Source: Hyphomicrobium_A sp964622715 (GTDB lineage Bacteria; Pseudomonadota; Alphaproteobacteria; Rhizobiales; Hyphomicrobiaceae). From it: a stretch of 55,512 nt of DNA. Below, in pieces: positions 1-9,004 of the stretch (positions are counted from its first letter, which is position 1; every line of letters starts with the position of its first letter). The DNA is taken from contig CAZURR010000005.1 of the NCBI GenBank assembly GCA_964622715.1, forward strand, positions 1 to 55,512, read 5' to 3'. The position numbers and the translations under genes were made by a program. Under the pieces are notes generated by a model, which did no database searches, was not told the origin of the DNA, and worked only from the letters and a program-made list of their open reading frames with translations.

Positions 1-78
1 GGAATGTGTGCGATCGCCGCGGTCTCCGCCATCTTCAAGGTGACGCGCATCGATCCTGCAGGAGTCTTCTCAAGATGA
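1..78 (+). CDS. C-terminal end of a DevC/FtsX-like ABC permease (partial)
   Basis: Frame 1 is open from the window edge and stops with TGA at 76-78. The 25 visible residues end in RIDPAGVFSR, after a hydrophobic stretch and FKVTRID. This resembles the C-terminal tail of DevC/MacB-type FtsX-fold permeases, which usually close with an IDPAEVF-like sequence. The stop overlaps the ATG of the next gene (ATGA at 75-78), so the permease and ATPase are translationally coupled. Only the last few percent of the protein is visible, so the call rests on the motif and on the ATPase and fusion-protein genes that follow. Confidence 0.6.
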   Translation, partial: GMCAIAAVSAIFKVTRIDPAGVFSR

Positions 79-899
79 GTGCGACACAAGAAGCGTCGAC
101 AACGCCCAACGTGCTCTTGGAGGCAAAGGGCATCTTCCAAGTGTTCGGCTCCGGCGGCGGCGAGATCACGGTGCTTAAAGGCATCGACCTGCAGCTCCGC
201 GCGGGAGAGTTGACCTTGCTCATGGGCCCGTCAGGAAGTGGGAAGACAACGCTGTTGTCGATCCTAGGCTGCATCCTGACGCCGACGGAGGGCGATCTTG
301 AAGTCGCCGGAAATTCCACCGCGGGGCTAGACGCCGAGGGCCTCGCCAATGTGCGGCGCAAGCATGTGGGCTTCGTGTTCCAGGGCTACAACCTGTTTCC
401 CACGATGACAGCAACCGAGAACGTCATGCTGGCGCTTGACGTGCGTTCTTCCCTTGTCGTCAACCCCGTGAACCATGCGGTCGGCGCCTTGGATGCGGTC
501 GGATTAGCGCATCGTGCAACGACCTTCCCGGCAAAACTCAGTGGCGGTGAGAAACAGCGCGTCGCGATAGCTCGCGCACTTGCGGGATCGCCGTCCGTGA
601 TTCTCGCCGATGAGCCGACGGCCGCGCTCGACGCCGAAAACGGCAGAGCTGTGATGGCGTTGTTATCGGAAGTCGCCAAGGATCCAACCCGCGCGGTGCT
701 TGCGGTGACCCACGATCACCGCACAATCCCCTATGCCGACCGGATCATCAAGATCGAGGACGGTTACATCGCAGGCGAGGAACGCCCCGGCGGGACCCCG
801 GATAAAGGAAGCAACGGGCATTCAGAAGAAAAACCCAAAGTCAAAACCACCGAAGCAAAGGCCCTGGGCGGCCGCTATAGGATCAGGCGCCATGCTTAG
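75..899 (+). CDS. DevA/LolD-like ABC transporter ATP-binding protein
   Basis: This is the ATPase of an export-type ABC system, about 274 aa from the ATG at 75. That start has an AGGAG site about 10 bases upstream and overlaps the stop of the permease. Walker A (GPSGSGKT) lies at residues 51-58, the Q-loop near 103, the signature LSGGE at 155-159 and Walker B (VILADEP) near 175-181. The combination of permease, ATPase and HlyD-like protein matches DevBCA/MacAB-type tripartite exporters. The substrate cannot be told, and no TolC-like outer-membrane partner is visible. The last 45 residues are a hydrophilic Lys/Gly/Glu-rich extension beyond the usual domain end. The stop overlaps the start of the next gene. 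Confidence 0.9.
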   Translation: MSATQEASTTPNVLLEAKGIFQVFGSGGGEITVLKGIDLQLRAGELTLLMGPSGSGKTTLLSILGCILTPTEGDLEVAGNSTAGLDAEGLANVRRKHVGFVFQGYNLFPTMTATENVMLALDVRSSLVVNPVNHAVGALDAVGLAHRATTFPAKLSGGEKQRVAIARALAGSPSVILADEPTAALDAENGRAVMALLSEVAKDPTRAVLAVTHDHRTIPYADRIIKIEDGYIAGEERPGGTPDKGSNGHSEEKPKVKTTEAKALGGRYRIRRHA

Positions 900-1926
900 A
901 ACAATTGCAATCATCCTCGCACTGGCTCTCGCCGCGCTCGCCGGCTACATGCTGAGCGTAGGCTTCTTTGGCAATTCAGGCTCCACCGGCAATACGGCAG
1001 CCGAAAAAGTCGATGAGGTGGAGTGGGTGGCAGCCGCACCCGGTCGCGTCGAGCCCGGTTCCGGTGAAATCCGCATCGGAAGCGCGCTCTTGGGCAAAGT
1101 GGCCGAGGTGCCCGTGGCGATCAACGACAAGGTTGAGGACGAACAGCTTTTGATCCGCCTTGACGACGAGGAAGCGCGCGCGCGTCTTGCTGCGGCAGAA
1201 GCAGATGAGGGCTTGGCAAGGCGCGAACGCGACAAGCAGCCCACAACGTCGGGCCGCAAAAGGGTGTCGGACGCCGAGGACGATGTCTATTCCGCCGAAC
1301 GCGAGGTCACAGGCGCACGGTTCGAGCTCGATGCAGCACATACGAGCAGACACAAAGGCGAAGGCACTGCTCAGCAACTCGCCGACGCGCGCAGCCGCCT
1401 TTCGAGAGCTCGCAAGCGCGTCGAACGCCAGCGTCTTGAGTATGCGCGGGCGCAAGCCAGGTCCAATCTGCCGGCGCCCAACCAATTCGAGGCGGCTCTG
1501 ACGAAGGCGCGCGCCAACGTGGCATTAGCGGCATCCCAGCTTGACAAGACGCGCATTCGCGCACCCCGCGCTGGCAACGTGCTGCAGCTCAACGCCAAGA
1601 AGGGCGAGATCGTAGCACCGTCGCCCGAGATTCCGTTGGTCGTGATCGGCGACATGTCGACCGTTCACGTCAAGGCCGAGGTGGACGACGGCGAAGTTTC
1701 TAAGATCAAGGTCGGGCAGAAGGCGTTCGTGCGCTCAATCAACTATCCAGGCAGGGACTTCGAGGGAAGTGTGAAGAAGCTTGCTCCAACGATGGCCACG
1801 CCGCGCATCAGCGCGCGCGGGCCGCGCCGGCCGACCGACATAGAAGTACTCGAGATGACGATCGAGCTTGACGGCGACGTGCCGCTGTTGCCCGGCATGC
1901 GGGTCGATGCTTACGTGCGTCCATAG
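892..1926 (+). CDS. HlyD/DevB-like periplasmic membrane-fusion protein
   Basis: This 344 aa adaptor subunit follows the ATPase. I start it at the ATG at 892, which overlaps the ATPase stop (897-899) by 8 bases. The N-terminus then begins with a single membrane anchor at residues 4-22. A short beta/lipoyl-like segment comes next (RVEPGSGEIRIGS), then a long charged helical hairpin (about residues 85-190), then a second lipoyl half (TRIRAPRAGNVLQL) and a beta-barrel part ending LLPGMRVDAYVRP. This is the layout of DevB/MacA-type fusion proteins that bridge an inner-membrane ABC pump to an outer-membrane channel. It is the last gene of the operon and converges on hisG. Confidence 0.85.
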   Translation: MLRTIAIILALALAALAGYMLSVGFFGNSGSTGNTAAEKVDEVEWVAAAPGRVEPGSGEIRIGSALLGKVAEVPVAINDKVEDEQLLIRLDDEEARARLAAAEADEGLARRERDKQPTTSGRKRVSDAEDDVYSAEREVTGARFELDAAHTSRHKGEGTAQQLADARSRLSRARKRVERQRLEYARAQARSNLPAPNQFEAALTKARANVALAASQLDKTRIRAPRAGNVLQLNAKKGEIVAPSPEIPLVVIGDMSTVHVKAEVDDGEVSKIKVGQKAFVRSINYPGRDFEGSVKKLAPTMATPRISARGPRRPTDIEVLEMTIELDGDVPLLPGMRVDAYVRP

Positions 1927-1996
1927 GCAACACACCTCGTCGCCCTGCGCGGCCTAGGATCGTCACCGGGAGGAAGGAGGATGTGGCGCACTTACG

Positions 1997-2713
1997 TCAG
2001 AAGATCGCTTGGCCCGCCAGCCCGAGCCGATCGAGCATCGCATCGCGCACTTTTCTTGTTTCGGCCGGCCACGCCGCGACCTTGGAAGCCACAAGGTTGG
2101 CCTGCGAGCGCAAAATCACGCCGTCCTCAAGAACCTTGAGGCCATTGGCCTTTAGAGTAGCGCCGGTCGACGTGATGTCGACGATCAATTCCGCTGTGCC
2201 GGCCGCAGGTGTGCCTTCCGTCGCTCCGAGGCTTTCCACGATGCGGTAGTCGGTCAGTCCATTGGACGAAAAAAAGCGCCGCGTCAGATTCATATACTTT
2301 GTGGCAACGCGAAGCGAGCGGCCGTGCGCGCGACGGAAAGCGGCGGCGGCGGCCTGCAGATCGGCGACCATATCGACATCGAGCCAACACTGCGGCACAG
2401 CGACGACGACGTCGGCCTGCCCAAATCCGAGCTCTTTCAGGAAGACGACACGCTCGTCTGCATTGGCGATGTTCTCGCGCACAAGATCCTCGCCTGTCAC
2501 GCCGATGTGCACGCTGCCAGCGTTGAGATGCGCCACGATCTGAGAGGACGAAACGTAGGCCACATCAATGCCGCCAAGCCCTTCGATCTCGCCGCGATAG
2601 CCGCGGGAGTCCCCAACTTTGCGCAACACAAGACCGGCCTCCTTAAGAAAATCCCCTGTCTGTTCCATGAGCCGGCCCTTCGAGGGTACAGCGAACACCA
2701 GCTGCGCGCTCAT
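1997..2713 (-). CDS. hisG: ATP phosphoribosyltransferase, short form (HisG)
   Basis: HisG catalyses the first step of histidine synthesis, ATP plus PRPP to phosphoribosyl-ATP. The 238 aa length is that of the short HisG form, which lacks the C-terminal regulatory domain and needs HisZ for activity and feedback control. The N-terminus VFAVPSKGRL and the phosphate-binding region near ITSTGATLKANGLK are typical. hisZ lies directly upstream with three bases between its stop and this ATG, so the two subunits are co-expressed. Confidence 0.95.
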   Translation of the reverse strand: MSAQLVFAVPSKGRLMEQTGDFLKEAGLVLRKVGDSRGYRGEIEGLGGIDVAYVSSSQIVAHLNAGSVHIGVTGEDLVRENIANADERVVFLKELGFGQADVVVAVPQCWLDVDMVADLQAAAAAFRRAHGRSLRVATKYMNLTRRFFSSNGLTDYRIVESLGATEGTPAAGTAELIVDITSTGATLKANGLKVLEDGVILRSQANLVASKVAAWPAETRKVRDAMLDRLGLAGQAIF

Positions 2714-2716
2714 CGC

Positions 2717-3889
2717 TTAACCTCCGCTGACGACCGCCAGAAGGCGCTCGGTGTGGATCGCGCCGCCAACGGCGGGGATCTGGCGCGGGGCGCTGACGGC
2801 CTTGAGCAGGCTATCGTACCGGCCCCCTCCTGCGACCGGGCTCGCCCGGCCAAGTGAAGGCGCGACGACCTCGAATACGAAGCCGGTGTAGTAGGCCAAG
2901 TCACGACCAAACTCAGCGGAGAACTCGACCGTCGACATGTCAACGCCGCTACCCTCCAGTAGCCTGACGCGTTGCTCAAATGTGTCGATCGCCGCGGCGA
3001 TACCCGGGCCTGCCTTGCCCAAAAGCGTGCGCAGGTGCTCACCCGCTGCGCGCGCCGGCGCCACAACATCAAGGTATGAGTCAATCACCGCAGCGGTAGC
3101 GGCCTTAAGCGGCTCTGCCTTCGCGTCGGCAGCGATGGAAAGCAGCCCGTCCGTAATCTCACTGAGCGATCGCGTGCCCGCCAGCTCGACGCCGGCGTTA
3201 TCGAGATAGTCGGCGACGCGTTGTTCCGCACCCGCCAGGTCATCCGGTTCGAGCGCATCGAGAACAGCGGCGGGCACAGCGCCGGCCGGCCTGGCCGGGT
3301 GGGTAGTCAAGCGCTTCAGCTCGGCGCGAAATGCCTCGTGCCGCCCAAACTGATAGCGCAAACGGCGCCGCCAACGTTCCGGCATCTCGGCTGCGGCGAG
3401 CACGGCGTCGAAGAGCCCGAGGTCGCCGATCCGTAGCTGCGACGTACGCAGCCCGGCTTGTTGCAGCGCCGTCAATACGAGCGTGAACGTCTGCGCCTCA
3501 GCGTCCTCGCGCGCCAGGTCGCCGAAGGACTCAATGCCTGCTTGGCGGAATTCGCGCGGGTGGGCGGCATCTGCGCCCTCCGGCTGAAATCGAAACGCTG
3601 TTCCATTGTAGCAATAACGTGCGTGGGCCTCAGCGCTCGGGTGGCGCTCCAAATACAGCCGGCACGTGGGAACGGTGAGATCGGGGCGCAGGCATAGCTC
3701 ATCGCCATCAAGATCGGAAAAGACGTAGGTGCGTCCCCTCAGGGCCTCGCCGACAACGTCGAGAAAGACCGCTGCTGGTTGGATCGCCGGTGGGGCCACG
3801 GCCTCGTGGCCCGCCGCAATGAACACGGAGAGCAAAGTTCTGGCCTGGGCCTCAAGGGCCTCGAAATTGCGTGGCGTCTGTACGGCCAT
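2717..3889 (-). CDS. hisZ: ATP phosphoribosyltransferase regulatory subunit (HisZ)
   Basis: HisZ is a catalytically inactive paralogue of histidyl-tRNA synthetase that forms a hetero-octamer with short HisG. At 390 aa it fits the family. The class II synthetase core is visible as LRPDLTVPTCRLYL, then FRFQPEGADAAHPREFRQAG, and a late segment DLAYYTGFVFE followed by a GGGRYDSLL motif. In many alphaproteobacteria hisS precedes hisZ. Here the upstream neighbour is an unrelated divergent gene, so hisS must be elsewhere. Confidence 0.93.
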   Translation of the reverse strand: MAVQTPRNFEALEAQARTLLSVFIAAGHEAVAPPAIQPAAVFLDVVGEALRGRTYVFSDLDGDELCLRPDLTVPTCRLYLERHPSAEAHARYCYNGTAFRFQPEGADAAHPREFRQAGIESFGDLAREDAEAQTFTLVLTALQQAGLRTSQLRIGDLGLFDAVLAAAEMPERWRRRLRYQFGRHEAFRAELKRLTTHPARPAGAVPAAVLDALEPDDLAGAEQRVADYLDNAGVELAGTRSLSEITDGLLSIAADAKAEPLKAATAAVIDSYLDVVAPARAAGEHLRTLLGKAGPGIAAAIDTFEQRVRLLEGSGVDMSTVEFSAEFGRDLAYYTGFVFEVVAPSLGRASPVAGGGRYDSLLKAVSAPRQIPAVGGAIHTERLLAVVSGG

Positions 3890-4189
3890 GGTTCCAACTC
3901 AGCGGTCATCCTTCGACTGCCAGCGATGGGCTCTCAACACATCTTGCGGGCGGCCGGCCCCTTAAGGCTCGACCTTTTGAAGCAGGCCAAGCTGCCGGGC
4001 AAGGCCGATTGCGCTGCAAAGACGCAAAGAAATCGGATAATCGAGCGCTTTCCCATGCTGAGATCCCCTCAATGGTCATCAAATTGACCATTGCCTTGGT
4101 CATGCGATAGTTGACGTTAACCACTTAAAGTGGCCGATAAGCCTGCTTCAGCCAGGCGTCGCGAGGTGTAACAGTTCAGGGGGCCAAAG
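3890..4189. other. 300-bp divergent intergenic region (hisZ / 4190 gene)
   Basis: This region separates hisZ (minus strand) from the permuted NlpC/P60 gene (plus strand) and must hold promoters for both. Small open frames run across it on the minus strand (for example 3906-4124), but none has a convincing start or a recognisable product. The only distinct structure I see is the palindrome at 4071-4092. Confidence 0.5.
4071..4092. promoter_or_regulatory. Perfect 8-bp inverted repeat, possible operator
   Basis: The arms AATGGTCA (4071-4078) and TGACCATT (4085-4092) are perfect reverse complements around a 6-base centre. A further GGTCAT follows at 4097-4102. The site lies about 100 bases upstream of the plus-strand gene at 4190 and about 180 bases upstream of hisZ. 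The TGGTCA/TGACCA core is the kind of symmetric site bound by dimeric helix-turn-helix repressors such as GntR types, but no regulator gene is adjacent. Confidence 0.35.
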
Positions 4190-5128
4190 ATGAAACGCTA
4201 CTTCATCGCAGCTAGCTTAAGTGCACTGGCGATTGCCGCAATTGTCGGCACCACATTCGCTGGGGTAGCCACGCCCCCTGCGCCTGTCGCCGCCAAGAAG
4301 CCGGCCACCGATGCCACCGAGGAGACCTGGCCAATGCCGGTGGAGGATTTCCTCGCCGGCAACTATTTAGAGCGATCTGACGTGGTGCTGACGCGGCGCG
4401 ACTGGGATCTGGCTTCCTGGGCCATTCGCTGGGCGACGAACTCGCCTTTTTCCCATGCCGCCCTTGTCTTCACCGGCCCGCAGTTTGAGTCCGGCTTCAG
4501 TAATACGTTCGTCATTGAGGCGGGCACCGGCGGAGTCGATCTGACGGACCTGCGCGATTACATCGCCGACAAAAGCTCCTTCCTCGCCATCAAGCGCTTC
4601 AAAAAAGAATGGTTCGATGAACCCAAGCAGAGCCGCGTGCGCGGCCTGCTGCTCGATAAAATCAAAGCCAACTATAATTTTTGGGCAATCGGACATATTG
4701 CGCGCAATATTTGGTTCGGCGTGGAGCGCAGTATGCGCGGCGACGAGGAAGCAATCCGAACCTTCCGCGAAAGAGAATGGACCCCGCCGAACGAGTACAT
4801 CTGCTCAGGACTTGTCCAGATCGGCTTTGTCGAGGCGGTCTTGGAGTACATTAAGTCGGACCGGCTTCCGCCGTCCGCCTTGAAGGAGGTGGTGTTTCAA
4901 AGCGTGGCCGCGACGCGGCTGCCCGACGAGGATGACTGGCAATACCTCGATGGTGAATCCTCAAAGACAACCGCGGTTCTATTCCGCAATCAGAACTTCG
5001 ACGTGTTGGAGTCGGTGACGCCAGAGGACCTCGCCACGAGCAAGAAGCTCGAATGGCTGTACATGATTAAGAACGGGCTCGTTTATAAGGCCGATAGTTA
5101 TGACGATGTGCGCAAGCAGATCAAGTGA
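4190..5128 (+). CDS. Secreted permuted NlpC/P60 (YiiX-like) hydrolase
   Basis: This 312 aa protein has a signal peptide (residues 1-24, ending near TTFAG), so it is probably periplasmic. The catalytic residues appear in the circularly permuted papain-like order: His89 in SPFSHAALV, an acidic residue Glu110 in FVIEAG, and Cys205 in YICSGLVQ. This order is typical of YiiX/LRAT-like members of the NlpC/P60 clan rather than classical NlpC/P60. Such enzymes cut amide or thioester bonds; the substrate here is unknown. The start has a GGGG-rich stretch upstream. It converges on the gene at 5153-6973. Confidence 0.75.
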   Translation: MKRYFIAASLSALAIAAIVGTTFAGVATPPAPVAAKKPATDATEETWPMPVEDFLAGNYLERSDVVLTRRDWDLASWAIRWATNSPFSHAALVFTGPQFESGFSNTFVIEAGTGGVDLTDLRDYIADKSSFLAIKRFKKEWFDEPKQSRVRGLLLDKIKANYNFWAIGHIARNIWFGVERSMRGDEEAIRTFREREWTPPNEYICSGLVQIGFVEAVLEYIKSDRLPPSALKEVVFQSVAATRLPDEDDWQYLDGESSKTTAVLFRNQNFDVLESVTPEDLATSKKLEWLYMIKNGLVYKADSYDDVRKQIK

Positions 5129-5152
5129 CGAAGCAAGCGGCGCGTTGGCACC

Positions 5153-6973
5153 TCAAGGTACCCGCGTATAGAGCCAGTAATCGCCCCTGTCGGTGGTGAT
5201 CCGCTTGAGTTTGTCTAGGCGCTGGTCGGGCGGGCGCAGGCCTTTTTCGATGAGAGCGCCGATATCGTCCAGGAGCTCATTGTTTTCGGCATAGCCTGAG
5301 TGATTGAGTGCAAACGTATCCGTGCTCGCCGCTGTTACGTCGATGGTGTCGATTCCAGGCACGATAAGCGGGCCGGAGGCTGGCACGTCACCGGCGCGCG
5401 GGTTCTGCCAGAAGTTGCGCGAGACGATCAGCGCGCGATCGTTGGACGCAGCATAGAGCGTGACGCCCTTCGCCACACCTTCGATGCGGCGGGCAAGGTT
5501 GGTGAAGGTATCCGCATCGACGTCAGGTGCAGCGAGAATGATCTGGCTGATCACTAGCTCATCTGGCGCTGATGACCTCAAGTCTTTCAGCACTTCGAGC
5601 AACGGCTGATTGCCCATGCTGTGCGCAATGACGCTGATCGTCTTGGCGCCGCTCTGCTTCACGATGAGATCGAGGAACTCGCGCAAGTAGGGCTGCGCCT
5701 GCCCGGCGCTTTCGCGGTCATAGGTGTAGCTTGCCACTGCGCCGCCCGACGGCCAGCTATAAACAAAAGCAGCGCCGTCGAATTCGAGGTCATATGAGAT
5801 TTGAGCGGTGCGATAGACTGCGTGGTCGAATGACGTGTTGTACCCATGCACGAAGAGGATCGCATGGTCCTTGTAGCGTGCCGACTTTTCCAGCCGCTTG
5901 TGCACGAGGCTAAGGAACTCCTCCTGCGTCAGCGCCTTTATTTCCTTGATGGTGAAGTGCTCCTTGGGATCTTCCTCCTCTTCGTAGATCGTCACGTCGA
6001 AGTAAGGAATGCGGATGGCCCAGGGGCGCTCGATCTTGGGCACCTCGTGGCTCTTGGGGACAGTAACCAGGGCGCGGCCGAGTTCCAGCCGGCGCTCGCG
6101 TTCTGCGTTGTAGACGAGCCGTTTGGGGTCTGGTTCGACCTCACGATCAGTGCCAAAGAAAACCGGAACAACATCAAAATCCTTGTTGGTTTCGACGGCC
6201 GCGACGCCTGCCGCAGGCTCTACGGACATCGGAGCAGCGGCCGGCGCCGCCGCACCCGACTCGGCCTTTGCGGACATCGAAGCGGCCGGTGCCCCGCGTG
6301 CCGTGTCGTCCGCTGACAAAGCCTCAGGGGCCGGCGCGCTCATTTCGAGCTCGGCTGACGGCACCGCCTCAGACGGCCGCCCCATGATGGTTGGTTCCGG
6401 CACCGCTGGTGCAGCGTCAGGAGCCGGTGGCTGCAAGTCCGCAATCGGCGGAGGATTGCCGGGCGACACCGAATCCAAGGACGGCGGCGCAGCCATTCTC
6501 GCGGGCGGTGGCACGCCCCCACGCGGACCGCCAAATGTCGGCATTCGACCAGCGGGTGCCATACCGACACCGCCGCCCCCGCCGTTCCGGGTCACTTCGT
6601 TGCCACCGTTGGCGGCAGCCGGCGGCGACGCAGGCGCCTCCCTCCGATAATGCCGACGAACGGTCTTGCGCGCGGCCTTTTTCTTGGCAAACTTCGGCTT
6701 CGCCGCCTTTCTTGCGGGGAGTTCCCTTCTTTCAGCGTCGGCAGATCTATCTGGCGCGAGACGGGAGTCGATGTTTTCGAACTCCTTGTGCAAATCGGAG
6801 CTCAGCAGCAAGGCCCCGGCCATGGGGACCGCAATGATGATGAGCAGCCCCACGCGAACAACGGATTTCACGGCCATTGAGCTAGCGCCGGTCGCCCGCC
6901 ACGCGACAACGTAGATAATGATCGCGGCAATAACGGCCAGCGCTGCAATGAAAACGCCCGAAATCTCCGACAT
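5153..6973 (-). CDS. Membrane-anchored alpha/beta hydrolase (DUF900 family)
   Basis: The protein is about 606 aa from the ATG at 6973, which has a GGGGGA site 7-8 bases upstream. Two membrane helices lie at residues 4-24 and 36-56. A long Pro/Ala/Gly-rich segment (about 95-275) then leads to an alpha/beta-hydrolase domain. The domain shows ILFVHGYNTSF, the nucleophile elbow AHSMGN (Ser about 452), the acidic segment APDVDADTF and a late His in LNHSGYAEN (about 559). The DUF900 family often acts as an esterase or lipase, but the substrate here is unknown. The low-complexity linker suggests a catalytic domain tethered away from the inner membrane. Confidence 0.8.
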   Translation of the reverse strand: MSEISGVFIAALAVIAAIIIYVVAWRATGASSMAVKSVVRVGLLIIIAVPMAGALLLSSDLHKEFENIDSRLAPDRSADAERRELPARKAAKPKFAKKKAARKTVRRHYRREAPASPPAAANGGNEVTRNGGGGGVGMAPAGRMPTFGGPRGGVPPPARMAAPPSLDSVSPGNPPPIADLQPPAPDAAPAVPEPTIMGRPSEAVPSAELEMSAPAPEALSADDTARGAPAASMSAKAESGAAAPAAAPMSVEPAAGVAAVETNKDFDVVPVFFGTDREVEPDPKRLVYNAERERRLELGRALVTVPKSHEVPKIERPWAIRIPYFDVTIYEEEEDPKEHFTIKEIKALTQEEFLSLVHKRLEKSARYKDHAILFVHGYNTSFDHAVYRTAQISYDLEFDGAAFVYSWPSGGAVASYTYDRESAGQAQPYLREFLDLIVKQSGAKTISVIAHSMGNQPLLEVLKDLRSSAPDELVISQIILAAPDVDADTFTNLARRIEGVAKGVTLYAASNDRALIVSRNFWQNPRAGDVPASGPLIVPGIDTIDVTAASTDTFALNHSGYAENNELLDDIGALIEKGLRPPDQRLDKLKRITTDRGDYWLYTRVP

Positions 6974-7187
6974 TGGCGTATCCCCCTTCCTATCGGCTCG
7001 CACTTGGTCCTAAGGCACTCTAGAAACGGCCACGGTCAGCGGCAAGAGCGGCAAGATTGAGCGTTTACTCCGCCAAATTCCGGCGAATTGATTGCCTGCG
7101 GGCCGTGTCACAGGCATGACGCGCGATTGAAGCCCGATTCGGTTCTATTGTTTCGGTTCTCTAGAACGAGCGCCGAGAGGAGCATAG

Positions 7188-8192
7188 ATGCAAAAAACTG
7201 CCGCCGCCGGCCCGACACTGGACGACTATGTGGCAGGTATCCGTGCCGGCGACCGCGCCATGCTCGCGCGAGCCATTACGCTTGTGGAAAGTACCAAGCC
7301 GGAACACGGACTACTAGCGCAGAAGCTGTTGCAGGCCTTGCTGCCCTCGACGGTCGGCGGGCTGCGCCTTGGCATCACGGGCGTTCCCGGCGTCGGCAAA
7401 TCGACGACTATCGATCAGTTGGGGATAAATCTGACCGAGGCAGGACACAAGCTCGCTGTACTGGCCGTTGATCCCACCTCGAAGCGAACCGGCGGTTCAA
7501 TCCTCGGCGATAAAACGCGCATGAGCCGCCTTGCTCAGTCGCGCAACGCGTTCATACGTCCCTCGCCGACATCGGGCACGCTAGGCGGGGTGACGCGCAA
7601 GACACGCGAAACCATGGCCCTGGCAGAGGCCGCCGGGTTTGACGTCATCATCGTCGAGACGGTGGGCGTGGGGCAGTCGGAAGTGGCGGTCGCCGACATG
7701 GTCGACTTCTTTCTGGTGCTGCTTTTGTCCGGCGGCGGCGACGATTTGCAGGGCATCAAGAAGGGCATCATCGAGATCGCCGACATGATCGCCATCAACA
7801 AGGCCGACGGTGACAACGTCACGCGCGCAGAGCTTGCAGCGACCGAGTATCGCGCAGCTCTGCAAATCCTCACACCCCAGTCGGCGACGTGGTCACCGCC
7901 AGTGCTCACCATGTCAGGTCTGTCGAACCAGGGCCTTGATACGCTTTGGGTCAAGATTCTTGAGCATCGTGAAAAGATGACGGCAAGCGGTGAGTTTGCC
8001 CAGCGCCGCCAACGCCAGGCAGTCGAATGGATGCACGAAATGCTCAACGATCGCGTGATGTCTGCACTGCACTCCAACCCTAAGATTGCGCGGCGGTTAC
8101 CTGAAGTTGACGCCGAAGTGCGCTCAGGACGGCTGTTACCGACGCTCGCTGTCGACGAGATTCTTGAGCTCATTGATATGGGCGGCCTTTGA
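7188..8192 (+). CDS. meaB: MeaB-type G3E GTPase, chaperone of adenosylcobalamin mutases
   Basis: MeaB/ArgK proteins protect and reload methylmalonyl-CoA mutase or related B12-dependent mutases using GTP. This 334 aa protein has Walker A GVPGVGKST at residues 65-73, a switch region in VDPTSKRTGGSILGDKTRM, the ETVGVGQSE motif and the guanine-specificity motif NKADGDN. The start has a GAGAGGAGC site. No mutase gene is in the window, so it serves a partner encoded elsewhere. The following gene begins close to or just after its stop. Confidence 0.92.
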   Translation: MQKTAAAGPTLDDYVAGIRAGDRAMLARAITLVESTKPEHGLLAQKLLQALLPSTVGGLRLGITGVPGVGKSTTIDQLGINLTEAGHKLAVLAVDPTSKRTGGSILGDKTRMSRLAQSRNAFIRPSPTSGTLGGVTRKTRETMALAEAAGFDVIIVETVGVGQSEVAVADMVDFFLVLLLSGGGDDLQGIKKGIIEIADMIAINKADGDNVTRAELAATEYRAALQILTPQSATWSPPVLTMSGLSNQGLDTLWVKILEHREKMTASGEFAQRRQRQAVEWMHEMLNDRVMSALHSNPKIARRLPEVDAEVRSGRLLPTLAVDEILELIDMGGL

Positions 8193-8221
8193 GCCGCTCA
8201 TCGATTGGCCTATCTTTGACC

Positions 8222-8893
8222 ATGCCCGCGCGCCCAACCATCTTGCTGACCGGCTTCGGGCCGTTTCCCGGAATGCCCCAGAACGCGACCGCGGTTTTGG
8301 TGCCGCGTTTGGCAACCGCAGCGCGCGCGCGTTTTGCTGAGCACGATGTTGTTAGCGCGGTTCTTCCCACCGAGTGGCGAGCTGCACCCGAGACATTGAC
8401 GAAGCTGCTCGATCGGCACCGTGCCGTCCTCGCGCTGCACTTTGGTGTCTGCAGCAACACGGACGGCTTCCAAGTGGAGCTGATTGGGCGCAACGTGCGC
8501 AGCGGGACAAGAGACGCTGCCGGTGAATTGCCCGCAACTATGTGCGTTGTTGAAGAAGGCCCCGCACTCCTGGCATCGACGCTGCCCGCCGAACGCATTG
8601 TCGCGCGGCTTTCAAAACTCAAGCTTCCCTGCCGCGCTTCGATCAATGCCGGCGATTATCTGTGCAACGCGCTGCTCTATCACTCGCTCAACGTCGCGCG
8701 CGACATGTTGCAGCCGTTCGTGACGGGCTTCGTCCACGTGCCGGCAAACCTGATCGGCCACGGAGAAAGTGGAAAGGACGCTCACCCCGATTGTCCGCTC
8801 GATTGGCACAACGCCACGCAAGGCGGCTTGGAAATCATCGCCGAATGCCTAAAGACGGCCCCGGTGGCGCACGAACCGGCCAAAAGCAGCTAG
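8222..8893 (+). CDS. pcp: Pyroglutamyl-peptidase I (C15 family)
   Basis: This enzyme removes N-terminal pyroglutamate from peptides. From the ATG at 8222 it is 223 aa, close to the usual 215. A TTG at 8189 is an alternative start overlapping the stop of meaB. The opening ILLTGFGPFPG is the family hallmark. The catalytic triad is visible as Glu86 in FQVELIGRN, Cys148 in GDYLCN and His172 in GFVHVP. The motif around Cys is SINAGDYLCN rather than the common SxxAGxYxCN, so it is a slightly divergent member. It is probably transcribed with meaB. Confidence 0.82.
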   Translation: MPARPTILLTGFGPFPGMPQNATAVLVPRLATAARARFAEHDVVSAVLPTEWRAAPETLTKLLDRHRAVLALHFGVCSNTDGFQVELIGRNVRSGTRDAAGELPATMCVVEEGPALLASTLPAERIVARLSKLKLPCRASINAGDYLCNALLYHSLNVARDMLQPFVTGFVHVPANLIGHGESGKDAHPDCPLDWHNATQGGLEIIAECLKTAPVAHEPAKSS

Positions 8894-9004
8894 ACGCGAC
8901 AGACCCTGGATTTCTCTCGGAGAATTTATAGCTGGCACATCCTACCGGCGCCGCGCTTGCTTGCCGGCCAACACCATGGTCTGGGAGCCAGGCGACGGCG
9001 CGGA

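Noticed and set aside
3906..4124. 72-aa minus-strand frame upstream of hisZ
   Set aside because: All three minus frames here look equally plausible and none gives a recognisable protein or ribosome site.
7535..8173. Minus-strand frame (212 aa) inside meaB
   Set aside because: Ser/Arg-rich composition typical of an antisense shadow; meaB is unambiguous on the plus strand.
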